Shown: piece after piece, positions 56,342-63,744 of the stretch
Numbering within the stretch: position 1 is the stretch's first letter
Layout: each line of letters begins with the position of its first letter
Origin: Nitrospirota bacterium
GTDB lineage: Bacteria > Nitrospirota > Nitrospiria > 2-01-FULL-66-17
NCBI GenBank assembly: GCA_040757335.1
Contig: JBFLXB010000018.1
Coordinates: 1 to 64,000, forward strand
Length of the DNA stretch: 64,000 nucleotides
Reading direction: 5' to 3'
Translations under genes and position numbers: made by a program
The notes under the pieces: model-generated
The model's database searches: none
What the model saw: only the letters and a program-made list of their open reading frames with translations
What the model was told of the DNA's origin: nothing

Positions 56342-56493
56342 GCTTGTGCTAGATTCGTGCTGGAAATCGTCGAAAAGCACAAGGACTGGCGGAATCGCCA
56401 GAATCAGTGGAATCGACCCACGTCGCTGTTCTGACAGAGAAAACGGGGAAACCGTCGCAACATCAAGCCCGAAACCAGAACCCGTGTTGTCCG

Positions 56494-56538
56494 TTCGCAA
56501 TCAGCAGGTCACCGGTTCGATCCCGGTACCCTCCACCA
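56494..56538 (+). repeat. tRNA 3'-end duplication, copy 1 (putative att site)
   Basis: The sequence TTCGCAATCAGCAGGTC is followed by ACCGG-TTCGATC-CCGGT (a T arm), ACCCTCC, A and CCA. This is the 3' part of a tRNA from the anticodon loop to CCA, with no matching 5' half nearby. If the loop is TTCGCAA the anticodon is CGC (alanine). Identical copies are at 60196 and 63316. Duplicated tRNA ends are typical integration scars. Confidence 0.75.
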
Positions 56539-56561
56539 ATTCAAGCACTTATGAATCTTGC

Positions 56562-56586
56562 ACCTGCTGATTTGCACTCAGCAGGT
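56562..56586 (+). repeat. 9-bp stem, 7-base loop hairpin after the tRNA end, copy 1
   Basis: ACCTGCTGA-TTTGCAC-TCAGCAGGT is perfect and reappears at 60264-60288. The loop resembles an anticodon loop (TGC), and the right arm repeats the TCAGCAGGTCACCGG of the tRNA end, so it may be a second, rearranged part of a tRNA. Confidence 0.6.
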
Positions 56587-56639
56587 CACCGGAGCTCCCT
56601 CCCTTACGTTTTCAAATTCATCTGTGAGCCTTGTAGCTA

Positions 56640-56893
56640 GGCGTACAGTCGACTGCGTTGGGATTGTGCTGCGCCAGTCGGGTGAGCGTCTATTGCGCCA
56701 GGCTGTTCGTCAGGGTGAGATTCGGACTCTCTCGGATGAACGCGCAGCGGCACGCACCGTTGTCGCTTTTCTGATTGGCCTCAACACGGTTTTGAAAGTT
56801 GTCCGCGATGAAATGCAACTCTGGGCGATGTGTCGCCAATTCTTGGTCGGGCTGGGAGTTCCGAAGGTAGCTCTGGACCTAACGGGCAGCTGA
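56640..56893 (+). pseudogene. C-terminal fragment of a TetR-family regulator
   Basis: The frame ending at 56893 reads ERLLRQAVRQGEIRTLSDER, then ARTVVAFLIGLNTVLKVVRD and MCRQFLVGLGV, typical of the ligand domain of TetR/AcrR proteins. No DNA-binding half precedes it: upstream the frame runs into the 345-bp repeat. It was probably truncated when the repeat or an integrated element arrived. Confidence 0.6.
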
Positions 56894-57010
56894 CCGCCGG
56901 AGTCCTCAGGCGAGACTAGGCCAGACGTCACCCGCAACGCGTCGTTAGTCAGAAGCCCCCTCGCTGGACGCCTGTTGCTTTAACGCGAAGACAACTTCCG
57001 AGAAATACGT

Positions 57011-57298
57011 CTACATCGACCTCAATTCGTAGATTCGAATGCTCGCAATAAACGGGTTGCTCTTGGCGAGTTTCTCGGCCGCATCAAGACTCTCCGCCTC
57101 GATGATGTTGTAGCCGGTAATGGACTCCATGTTCCATGGGAGGTCCTTGGTTCCACTCTTCGAGATTTCTCGACCACCGCTGAACCCACCCTGGTCCACT
57201 TGCTGGTCGGCGATCGATTCAAACCAAGTCTGCCAAGCCTTCATGATTTCCGGCGTGGGTTTTTTGAATCCGAAATGCAGCAACATAAACTTTTTCAT
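57011..57298 (-). CDS. YciI-related (YCII) domain protein
   Basis: This 95-residue protein has AGGAG upstream of 57298. It has the dimeric alpha-beta barrel pattern of YCII proteins (MLLHFGFKKPTPEIMKAWQTW, ITGYNIIEAESLDAAEKLAKS, IRIYELRSM). Related DGPF/YCII proteins often accompany ECF sigma factors or SRPBCC proteins in cargo islands. The catalytic role is unknown. Confidence 0.8.
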   Translation of the reverse strand: MKKFMLLHFGFKKPTPEIMKAWQTWFESIADQQVDQGGFSGGREISKSGTKDLPWNMESITGYNIIEAESLDAAEKLAKSNPFIASIRIYELRSM

Positions 57299-57349
57299 GT
57301 CTCTCTCCTTTGGTTGAAGGGTGTCCTTTGCTTGCGGGAACGGGCTGTC

Positions 57350-57685
57350 TCACTTCTTCTTTTCCGGCAGAGAGGCCGCATAGCGCACCCCAACGTCGAC
57401 CCACTGTGCCAACATCCTGTCGTCGGCAAGCCCTTTCGCTTGCACCAGAATCCAGCCCTTCATGGGACGGCCGGACAGGTCGAAGATGCGAGTATACGGC
57501 TGGCTCAACGCGCGTTCGGCCTCGTCCGCGGGAAGACGCACGATCAGCTCCAGCCCGTGGACCCCGCAGCACATGTTGCCATTCACTAGAAAGGCCAGAC
57601 CGCCGAACATCGTTTTCTCGGTCACGTCGCGACGTTTACGAAGCTGCTTGCGAATCCGCTCTGACAGTTGGTCGTCAAACGCCAT
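57350..57685 (-). CDS. TfoX N-terminal domain protein 1
   Basis: The protein has 111 residues with the TfoX-N fold: LRKRRDVTEKTMFGGLAFLVNGNMCCGVHG, LIVRLPADEAERAL and SGRPMKGWILVQ. It lacks the C-terminal domain of competence TfoX. It lies directly after its paralogue; the pair is probably cotranscribed with the HxlR and SRPBCC genes. Confidence 0.85.
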   Translation of the reverse strand: MAFDDQLSERIRKQLRKRRDVTEKTMFGGLAFLVNGNMCCGVHGLELIVRLPADEAERALSQPYTRIFDLSGRPMKGWILVQAKGLADDRMLAQWVDVGVRYAASLPEKKK

Positions 57686-57688
57686 CAG

Positions 57689-58057
57689 CTACCGGTCACC
57701 CGCGCGCGGCTTTGCTGGATTCTGAGCGGAACGGTGTTCGAGCGTGGCGACGAACGTGGTGCCTCGCTCGACCCACTTCTTGACCGCCTTTTCGGTCCGG
57801 GAGCCGCCCGGCCCCACAAAGACGTAACCCCTCATCGGCCGACCCGTGAAATCCATCGGGCGCACGTGAGCTTCACCAAGCGCCGCTTCGTACCGCTCGG
57901 GCCCGATGCGCGCCACAAGGTCGTGCTTGATGATCCCGCAAAACATTTTCCCCTTCAGCAGGAAGGCCACGCCACCGAACATCTTCTTCTCGGTCACGTC
58001 CGGTCGGGGCCCCACGACTCGGCGCACTCGCTCAGCGAGCAACTCATCGTAGGCCAT
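57689..58057 (-). CDS. TfoX N-terminal domain protein 2
   Basis: The protein has 122 residues with VVGPRPDVTEKKMFGGVAFLLKGKMFCGI, LVARIGPERYEAAL and GRPMRGYVFVGPGG, clearly homologous to the adjacent protein. The C-terminal tail AQNPAKPRAGDR is not conserved. It lies 6 bases after the SRPBCC gene stop. Tandem duplication with divergence is likely. Confidence 0.85.
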   Translation of the reverse strand: MAYDELLAERVRRVVGPRPDVTEKKMFGGVAFLLKGKMFCGIIKHDLVARIGPERYEAALGEAHVRPMDFTGRPMRGYVFVGPGGSRTEKAVKKWVERGTTFVATLEHRSAQNPAKPRAGDR

Positions 58058-58063
58058 CCTCGG

Positions 58064-58528
58064 CTACTCCTTGCCCGACGGACGCCGCCCGGTCTCGACG
58101 TAGTGTTTGAGCCCGGAGAAGAAGCCCTGAATGCCTGCGTTCCACTTCTTCCGGACCATCAGCGCATCCATCAGTTTGCCTACCGGACCGAACTTGAGCT
58201 CGTACTCCATCCGCTGGTGCACGATCGTCCCTGAGCTGTCGGGGGCAAGCGTGTAGCTGTGCCTGAGACGGCGGACTGGGAGCGTGCATTCGAAGAGCTC
58301 GAATGACAGCGCGCGGCTTGGAATCCAGTCCACGACCCTCTCCGTAAACCACCCACCCGGCGCGAGGTCGCAGCGGCGCGCCGCCCCGGGCCCTTCCCGC
58401 GACGACGTGACGATTTCCGATTTCGTGACGCCGGGGTCGTATCGGTCCAGGGCGTCAAGGGACGCGAGCACGGACCAGACCTGCTCGGGTGACGCATCGA
58501 TCCGGATGGAGTTTTCGAGAATCGTCAT
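58064..58528 (-). CDS. SRPBCC (polyketide cyclase/START-like) protein
   Basis: The protein has 154 residues with the SRPBCC fold: NSIRIDASPEQVWSVLASLD, GWFTERVVDWIPSRALSFE and MEYELKFGPVGKLMDALMVR. It probably binds a hydrophobic ligand. Its start overlaps the HxlR stop by 4 bases (ATGA). Confidence 0.85.
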   Translation of the reverse strand: MTILENSIRIDASPEQVWSVLASLDALDRYDPGVTKSEIVTSSREGPGAARRCDLAPGGWFTERVVDWIPSRALSFELFECTLPVRRLRHSYTLAPDSSGTIVHQRMEYELKFGPVGKLMDALMVRKKWNAGIQGFFSGLKHYVETGRRPSGKE

Positions 58529-59010
58529 CTGGATGCCTCCTTCGTTCTTCGCACCTTGACGCGGTGGGTAGTCCCGCGATCGTCAGCGTGCGGTTCGCTC
58601 CACCTGGCGCGGAGTGCCGAGCGAAGCTCGGCTTCCAGCCCCTCACGATCGCGACGAATACGCCGCACGAAGCGGCGGTCAGCGGCTGTTCGCGGGTCGT
58701 ATTTTGCGCTCCACTCGATGATATCCAGCATGACCGGGAGGAGATCGATCCCCTTTGCGGTGAGCCGATATCGGCCAGTTCCACGCCCGTCACTGCTCGC
58801 GACCTTCTCGATCACTCCGTCCTCCTCCAGGCGCGCGAGCCGATCGGCGAGGACGTTGGTCGCGATGCCCTCTTCGGCTCGGAGAAAGTCGGTGTAACTG
58901 GTGCGGCCCTTGAACATGAGATCGCGGATGACGAGGAGAGACCACGCGTCCCCGAACACTTCAAGGGCGAAGTGCACGGGGCAGTCGGATTTCCGATGAC
59001 GACGTCTCAC
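58525..59010 (-). CDS. HxlR-family transcriptional regulator
   Basis: The protein has 161 residues with a winged helix (CPVHFALEVFGDAWSLLVIRDLMF, GIATNVLADRLARLEEDGVI, YRLTAKGIDLLPVMLDIIEW). HxlR proteins often have a Cys near the N-terminus that senses electrophiles; CPVHF provides one. It is the first gene of a small operon (HxlR-SRPBCC-TfoX-TfoX-YciI). An inverted repeat lies upstream at 59026. Confidence 0.88.
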   Translation of the reverse strand: MRRRHRKSDCPVHFALEVFGDAWSLLVIRDLMFKGRTSYTDFLRAEEGIATNVLADRLARLEEDGVIEKVASSDGRGTGRYRLTAKGIDLLPVMLDIIEWSAKYDPRTAADRRFVRRIRRDREGLEAELRSALRARWSEPHADDRGTTHRVKVRRTKEASR

Positions 59011-59025
59011 GGGCCGGGATCGAGT

Positions 59026-59044
59026 TACTTGCTTTTAACAAGTA
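59026..59044. promoter_or_regulatory. TACTTG/CAAGTA inverted repeat upstream of HxlR
   Basis: TACTTG-CTTTTAA-CAAGTA lies 16 bases upstream of the HxlR start in an AT-rich patch. It fits an autoregulatory operator for a dimeric winged-helix protein. Confidence 0.45.
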
Positions 59045-59162
59045 TTGTGTAGCACAACGACTTGCGGAAAGCCAGTGTGAACCAAAAGTGGACGTCTTCG
59101 GAGTCTCCGGCACCTAAGGGTGGCCGGACGATTCGCCAGGCTGATGCGTTCTCCATGCCCTC

Positions 59163-59192
59163 TTGACGCGTCTGTTCGCGGCCCCATATAGT
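59163..59192 (+). promoter_or_regulatory. Sigma70-type promoter of the RHH-PIN pair
   Basis: TTGACG (59163-59168), an 18-base spacer and TATAGT (59187-59192) lie 45 bases before the antitoxin start. The predicted transcription start falls in the operator at 59195-59212. Confidence 0.6.
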
Positions 59193-59194
59193 AT

Positions 59195-59212
59195 TGTCAT
59201 ACTTGTATTACA
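59195..59212 (+). promoter_or_regulatory. Operator-like inverted repeat at the toxin-antitoxin promoter
   Basis: TGTCATAC-TT-GTATTACA pairs at 7 of 8 positions and covers the expected start of transcription. It is suitable for ribbon-helix-helix antitoxin autorepression. Confidence 0.5.
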
Positions 59213-59237
59213 GCTAAACGACGGAAGGAGGTGTCTG

Positions 59238-59516
59238 ATGTTGAAAGCCCGAACCACCCGCGGGCGGGTCGCCGTCACTGTTTCCCTCCCCCCCGCGATG
59301 CTCAAGGCCGCGCAAGCCCGCGCACGCAAAGAACGGCGCAGCAAATCCGAAGTGCTGCGCGAAGCGTTCCGGCAGTACGAGGAGCGCGCCCGGACGCTGG
59401 AGGCGCTGTACGCGTACGGCGAGCAACAGGCCAAAGAACTGGGGATCACCAGCGAAGCGGATGTGGAGCGCATCGTCAGCGAGTACCGCCGAGAACAAGC
59501 CGCCAAGAGCGTATGA
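59238..59516 (+). CDS. Ribbon-helix-helix antitoxin
   Basis: This 92-residue protein has AAGGAGG upstream of the ATG at 59238; longer frames would begin inside the promoter. The N-terminal RHH motif is RVAVTVSLPPAMLKAAQARA with RRSKSEVLREAFRQYEER, and a helical C-terminus follows. It pairs with the PIN toxin by a 4-base overlap. It should bind and neutralise the toxin and repress the promoter upstream. Confidence 0.85.
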   Translation: MLKARTTRGRVAVTVSLPPAMLKAAQARARKERRSKSEVLREAFRQYEERARTLEALYAYGEQQAKELGITSEADVERIVSEYRREQAAKSV

Positions 59517-59926
59517 TCCCTCGGGTGGTCCTCGACACCAACACACTCGTCTCGGCGCTGTTATTCGGCGGAACGCCCCGCGAAGTCCTCAATTGCGCGC
59601 ACCGCGGCGAGATCCATATGCTCGTTTCGCCGCATATTTTGTCCGAACTCGGCGGCATTCTCCTTCACAAGCTCCAGCGCCCCCTGCCCCAAGTGGAACA
59701 AGCGTTGCGGACGGTCGCGGCGCTTGCCACAACGGTGCACCCCACGATCACCCTCTCTGTCATTCCGAACGATGATGTGGACAACCGGATCATCGAGTGT
59801 GCGGTGGCCGGTGGCGCCGGTCTTATCGTCACCGGCGATCATGCGCTGCTGCGGCTTCGCCGGTACGAGGACATCGGGATTGTCTCCGCGCGACAGTTTC
59901 TGGATGTGCTCAAAGGACTGCGATAA
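59513..59926 (+). CDS. PIN-domain toxin
   Basis: This 137-residue ribonuclease-fold protein of the COG1569-type PIN family has the acidic residues of the active site in RVVLDTNTLVSALLFGG (Asp), HILSELGGIL (Glu), NDDVDNRIIECAV (Asp) and LIVTGDHALL (Asp). The ATG at 59513 overlaps the antitoxin stop. The expected target is RNA or tRNA. It lies inside the tRNA-end-bounded cargo segment. Confidence 0.88.
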   Translation: MIPRVVLDTNTLVSALLFGGTPREVLNCAHRGEIHMLVSPHILSELGGILLHKLQRPLPQVEQALRTVAALATTVHPTITLSVIPNDDVDNRIIECAVAGGAGLIVTGDHALLRLRRYEDIGIVSARQFLDVLKGLR

Positions 59927-60195
59927 TCTCCCTTTTTTGATGAGCCCGATTGTAAACTTCCAACCTGTCTGATTTTTGGGTGCTGCTCAAACCGATCGGT
60001 GGGACAACCGAAAACTGTCTCAGCAAAGGGGTTCACGTCACCAGCTTGTGCTAAATTCGTGCTAAAAATCGTTGGGAAAGACAGGCACCGTTGGAATCCA
60101 ACAAATCACTGGAATGGAGCCACGTCGCTGTTTTGACTAAGAAAACGGGGAAACCGTCGCCACATCAAGCCCGAAGCCCCAACCCATGTTGTCCG

Positions 60196-60240
60196 TTCGC
60201 AATCAGCAGGTCACCGGTTCGATCCCGGTACCCTCCACCA
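60196..60240 (+). repeat. tRNA 3'-end duplication, copy 2
   Basis: This is identical over 45 bases to 56494-56538 and 63316-63360. It separates the RHH-PIN cargo from the methyltransferase cargo. Confidence 0.75.
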
Positions 60241-60263
60241 TTCCAAGCACTTATGAATCTTGC

Positions 60264-60288
60264 ACCTGCTGATTTGCACTCAGCAGGT
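60264..60288 (+). repeat. 9-bp stem hairpin after the tRNA end, copy 2
   Basis: ACCTGCTGA-TTTGCAC-TCAGCAGGT is identical to 56562-56586, in the same position relative to the tRNA end. Confidence 0.6.
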
Positions 60289-60537
60289 CACCAGTAGCTC
60301 CCTCCCTCATGTTTTCAAATTCATCTGTGAGCCTTGTAGGTAGGCGTACAGTCGACTGCGTTGGGATTGTGCTGCGCCAATCGAGTGATCGAGAACTCCA
60401 ACCCCGCCGGCGCGAGGCGTGAGTCGAGTGCCGGCGAGCGTCGCAAACAGGGTGTCCAACACCATTCTCTTTCCCTCGAGCGTCGTGGCTAGTGACTTGT
60501 TGGATTGGGCGACCGCTGCACGTTCGTTTCCACCGCG

Positions 60538-61209
60538 TTAGGCAGCGACTGTGAATACACCGAGATTGCCTCCTCCGTAGTAGCGAGCCGTCATGTTGTT
60601 TCGCTCACGAGCACTGAGCCAGCCCTCGAGGCCGCCAGTGCTCATGAATTCCTGGAAATTCTCGTAGTGAGCTGGATTGATACCGCCCATCTGTTTTTCG
60701 TCGTTGTCGATAAGCCGCCCGACCGCTCGGGAATACCACTTCAGATTTTTCGAAATCGTGAAGTCCAGCGCAATCAGCAGTCCGCCCGGTCTGACTGCGC
60801 GATGCATCTCGCCCCACACAGAATCACGTTGGGAAGCATCCATCTCGTGTAGCGCGAGACTAACTACCGCAGCGTCGAACGCACCAGAAAATGGCATATG
60901 GCAGGCGTCGCAATGCAGGAAGCGGGCTACCCGCTGCTTTGTTCTTGCGCGGTCAAGCATGGTTGGGGAGGAATCTACCCCAGTGACGTCAAACCCCGCC
61001 ATTGAAAGACGGCAGGCCAGGCAACCAGAACCGCAACACACGTCGAGCACGGTATGCGCACCCCCGCCTTGTAGTATTCTGAGAATACCCGTTCTCGCGC
61101 GACGGAGCATTAGCCCCTGTACCTGCTCTGCGACGGGCAGCGCTCTCCTCAGCGGTGCATAGAAATCGGGTTGATTGTTCGCCGGTTTGCTTTTGGTGTG
61201 AGCGGTCAC
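60538..61209 (-). CDS. Class I SAM-dependent methyltransferase
   Basis: This 223-residue protein has an N-terminal helix, then the SAM site TVLDVCCGSGCLACRLSMAG, DVTGVDSSPTMLDRAR and HCDACHMPFSGAFDAAVVS. The motif VRPGGLLIALDF completes a UbiE/methyltransf_11 fold. Substrate unknown. It lies in accessory DNA with a second, unrelated methyltransferase. Confidence 0.82.
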   Translation of the reverse strand: MTAHTKSKPANNQPDFYAPLRRALPVAEQVQGLMLRRARTGILRILQGGGAHTVLDVCCGSGCLACRLSMAGFDVTGVDSSPTMLDRARTKQRVARFLHCDACHMPFSGAFDAAVVSLALHEMDASQRDSVWGEMHRAVRPGGLLIALDFTISKNLKWYSRAVGRLIDNDEKQMGGINPAHYENFQEFMSTGGLEGWLSARERNNMTARYYGGGNLGVFTVAA

Positions 61210-61240
61210 GCACGTGTCTCCGATTCGCTACCGAACAGGC

Positions 61241-62152
61241 TCACCGGCACGCGCCGTCGTTGCGTGCGTCCGGTGGAGCGTCTTGTTGGGCCACGACATC
61301 GCCCATCCTACGCCGACGAACACGGCGCCGCAATAAGCATAGACCCAGTACCAGCCCTACGAGCAAGAGTGGGGCTGTTACCGAAAGTGGGCTGCCCTTG
61401 TAGACACCAGAAGTTGGATTATTGATTGGCGTGACCCCTTCCCGCCGTCGATAGTGGCGCACAGCAAGGCGATCGGCATACCAAACGCCAAACTCGACCA
61501 GAACATTGTCCGCACGAAGCAGAAAGCGAACGCGGCCCTCTCCATCCCATTCAGCGTTCGGACACTGCATCAAGACTTGTTGATAGCGCTTCTTTGGATC
61601 AAAGGGCGCGACGGCCTCCTGGTTCTGCCCATCTTTATAAAAGGAGCCGGGCTTCGGGAATGCCGAATTTCCCATCCTGCTCGCAGTATTCCCGCGAAAG
61701 TAGCCCAGAATCGTAGCCGTTGCCGCCTGGCCCGATGGGGTGAGTTCAGGCAGGTAAGTCAGTCCACCGCTATAGCGGAGTGTGCAATCAACGACATTCT
61801 TGAATGGCTCTCTGGCTCGTTCCGCTTGAACCGTGATGTTCGTGAATTCTCCACTGCGAGCAATGATCGCTTTCCCACTCGCGGGCTTCATCGGGGATAT
61901 CCAGTTCTCGGTCTCTTTTTCCAACTCCCAGATACCCTCCCACGAGGGGTCGAGTATCTGTGTAGTACTTTTCATCCCGTCGGGCACCCATTCGTGGTAT
62001 CCAACTCGGTGAAGGAGAAACACAGCCCAGGGTCTGGCAGATGTCGGCGTGGAGACGATAGACCTGGTCTTCACGGTTCTGAGCGGGTGTCGGCATCTAT
62101 CGACCTCAGAAGCCAGAATGGCTTTCGATGTTTCGAAATAACGATATACCAT
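61241..62152 (-). CDS. Hypothetical protein with C-terminal TM helix
   Basis: The frame has 303 residues; the ATG at 62152 has AAAGG upstream. The middle is rich in Trp and Pro (HRVGYHEWVPDGMKSTTQIL, DPSWEGIWELEKETENWISP) and the end has one hydrophobic helix (LSVTAPLLLVGLVLGLCLLRRR) followed by Arg. The opening ASEVDRCRH and later stretches recall DUF3592-type exported proteins, but the match is weak. It is possible that its true 5' end, in another frame at 62071-62274, was frameshifted. No function is claimed. Confidence 0.45.
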   Translation of the reverse strand: MVYRYFETSKAILASEVDRCRHPLRTVKTRSIVSTPTSARPWAVFLLHRVGYHEWVPDGMKSTTQILDPSWEGIWELEKETENWISPMKPASGKAIIARSGEFTNITVQAERAREPFKNVVDCTLRYSGGLTYLPELTPSGQAATATILGYFRGNTASRMGNSAFPKPGSFYKDGQNQEAVAPFDPKKRYQQVLMQCPNAEWDGEGRVRFLLRADNVLVEFGVWYADRLAVRHYRRREGVTPINNPTSGVYKGSPLSVTAPLLLVGLVLGLCLLRRRVRRRRMGDVVAQQDAPPDARNDGACR

Positions 62153-62270
62153 AGGCCTTTCTTTCGATTGCCGTCAAGCCCGATCCATGAACACGACAAA
62201 GAATCCCCGTCAACAGACGGGCCGAACCGCTTTCGCTTCGGAGTCATCGCAGCCTCCATCGTCTCGGGCC

Positions 62271-63017
62271 TCATCGCTGCCTCTCTGCCACGATGGCGAT
62301 AAACGCTCCCGCCCCTGGGAGGAGCCGCTTGAGCAGATGGTCCACCCTGCGTGCCCGTTTGAGGAACCCGCCGCTTCGAATGGGGGGGAGATGAAGGACG
62401 ACGCGCGCGTCGCGCGGCACCAGCCCGTTGCGCCGAAGGAGCCGCTCCAATTCCCGCCTGCTCCAGAAATGCGCTTGGTTGTAGATCGTGTCCTTCACCA
62501 GACCTTTCAGCCGTCTAACCAACGCCCACGAACTCCAGCGGTGCAACTCGCCGATCACGACTCGGCCGCCGGGCGCGAGCACCCGGCGCATTTCAGCGAG
62601 CGCCCGATCGGGCTCGGACACGAAGCAGAGCGACGTGACGGCCACGGCGAGGTCGGCGCTCGCCGACCGAAGGGGAAGCGCCTCGGCCGAGCCGCACACC
62701 CAGGAACCGGGAAGACCAGCCGCACGAAACTTTTCGCGGGCAATCGCGAGCATCTCAAATGACGTGTCGACACCGACCACGCGCACCCCTCGACGCGCCA
62801 GCTCCAGCGCGTAGGTGCCCGTTCCGCACCCGATGTCGATGGCCCGTGAGCCGGGTTTGACGTCGGCCAGACCAAAGATCGCCTCCTGCTCCAGGGTATG
62901 AGCAAAAGCTCCCAGGGGCGTCTGATACCAGCTATCGTAGCGGGCGGCGAGATCTTCAAAATCGGATGGTGCCACACTGGTATAGTGGAGCAGTGGGCGA
63001 GAGGACTCCATTCCCAA
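62271..63017 (-). CDS. Class I SAM-dependent methyltransferase (UbiE/Methyltransf_11 type)
   Basis: This 248-residue protein has the SAM site AIDIGCGTGTYALELARRG, VVGVDTSFEMLAIAREKFR and the acidic loop DLAVAVTSLCFV. EMRRVLAPGGRVVIGELHRWS completes the fold. A basic C-terminal tail (RARRVDHLLKRLLPG) may contact membrane or nucleic acid. The two methyltransferases and the membrane protein between them are co-directional. Confidence 0.85.
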   Translation of the reverse strand: MGMESSRPLLHYTSVAPSDFEDLAARYDSWYQTPLGAFAHTLEQEAIFGLADVKPGSRAIDIGCGTGTYALELARRGVRVVGVDTSFEMLAIAREKFRAAGLPGSWVCGSAEALPLRSASADLAVAVTSLCFVSEPDRALAEMRRVLAPGGRVVIGELHRWSSWALVRRLKGLVKDTIYNQAHFWSRRELERLLRRNGLVPRDARVVLHLPPIRSGGFLKRARRVDHLLKRLLPGAGAFIAIVAERQR

Positions 63018-63315
63018 AAGGAGGTATAGGACCGATTTGACGAATCGCAGAAGGGGTGCCGGGCGTTCCGACGATGCCCGACAGATACTCAGAGTTTTGA
63101 AGGCGAGAACCGCCAGTCACCTTGTCCGTGTCCTCAGGCAAAGGCGCGTTCCTCTGGCGGACAGTGCGTCTTTCTCGGCTGGCGTTGCTGCTACCAGGGT
63201 GCTACCAACCCCTCCGAAATCCGGCCATATTAAGGGAATGTCTTCTTACTCAATTTCATCGAGTTGTCGTGGGCTTAACTCTTCTTCGTTCTTCTCCGGT
63301 TGCCCCTCGATATTT

Positions 63316-63360
63316 TTCGCAATCAGCAGGTCACCGGTTCGATCCCGGTACCCTCCACCA
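63316..63360 (+). repeat. tRNA 3'-end duplication, copy 3
   Basis: This is identical to copies 1 and 2 over TTCGCAATCAGCAGGTC...CCACCA and followed by ATTCAA as in copy 1. It has no 345-bp repeat around it. A degenerate fragment of the same core (CAGTCAGCAGGTCACGG) lies 40 bases further on. Confidence 0.75.
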
Positions 63361-63499
63361 ATTCAACTACTTAGAAGCCTGATGACGTGCCCCGAACAGT
63401 CAGCAGGTCACGGCTCAAGAGCCGGCACCGTACCCCCATAGATCTCAAACACTTCTGAGCCCCGGAAGGTGGACATCCGGTCGTTGTGCTGAAACTGTA

Positions 63500-63744
63500 C
63501 TGGCGCCGTCCGCTTGGGGCGGTACGGCGCAGGATCACCTTCACTCGTGCCACCTCGCGGGGTGAGAACGGCTTGGTGACATAGTCGTCCGCGATCGCGA
63601 GGCCGACCGGCTTGTCCACTTCCTCCACGCGGGCGTCAGCACGAGAATCGGGACGTCCGATGTCTGGCGGATCCTTCGGAGTCGGCTCACGTTAGGGCAC
63701 GCCCATTCACCGAGGTTCCAGGAACTCCCCGATCTTCGATTCAT
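63500..63744 (-). pseudogene. Response-regulator receiver-domain remnant
   Basis: Two frames each give half of a receiver domain: [18 protein letters not shown] in one, then [20 protein letters not shown] and [17 protein letters not shown] in the other. A frameshift near 63630 joins them. The N-terminal acidic pocket and the DNA-binding domain are missing. It is a decayed OmpR-type regulator. Confidence 0.65.

Larger units (their letters stand above)
56342..56686 (+). repeat. Long direct repeat, copy 1 (~345 bp)
   Basis: Starting GCTTGTGCTA, this segment matches 60044-60390 over most of its length. Shared stretches include AAAACGGGGAAACCGTCGC, the tRNA 3' end, the hairpin at 56562-56586 and the tail GGCGTACAGTCGACTGCGTTG. 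The first ~80 bases are more diverged. Confidence 0.8.
60044..60390 (+). repeat. Long direct repeat, copy 2 (~347 bp)
   Basis: This matches 56342-56686 with scattered substitutions and a few indels. It includes the tRNA 3' end and the hairpin (60264-60288). It has no open frame in common with copy 1, so the repeat is non-coding. Confidence 0.8.

Noticed and set aside
56494-56586. A complete tRNA gene
   Set aside because: Only the 3' part is present; no D arm or 5' acceptor strand matching GGAGGGT lies upstream.
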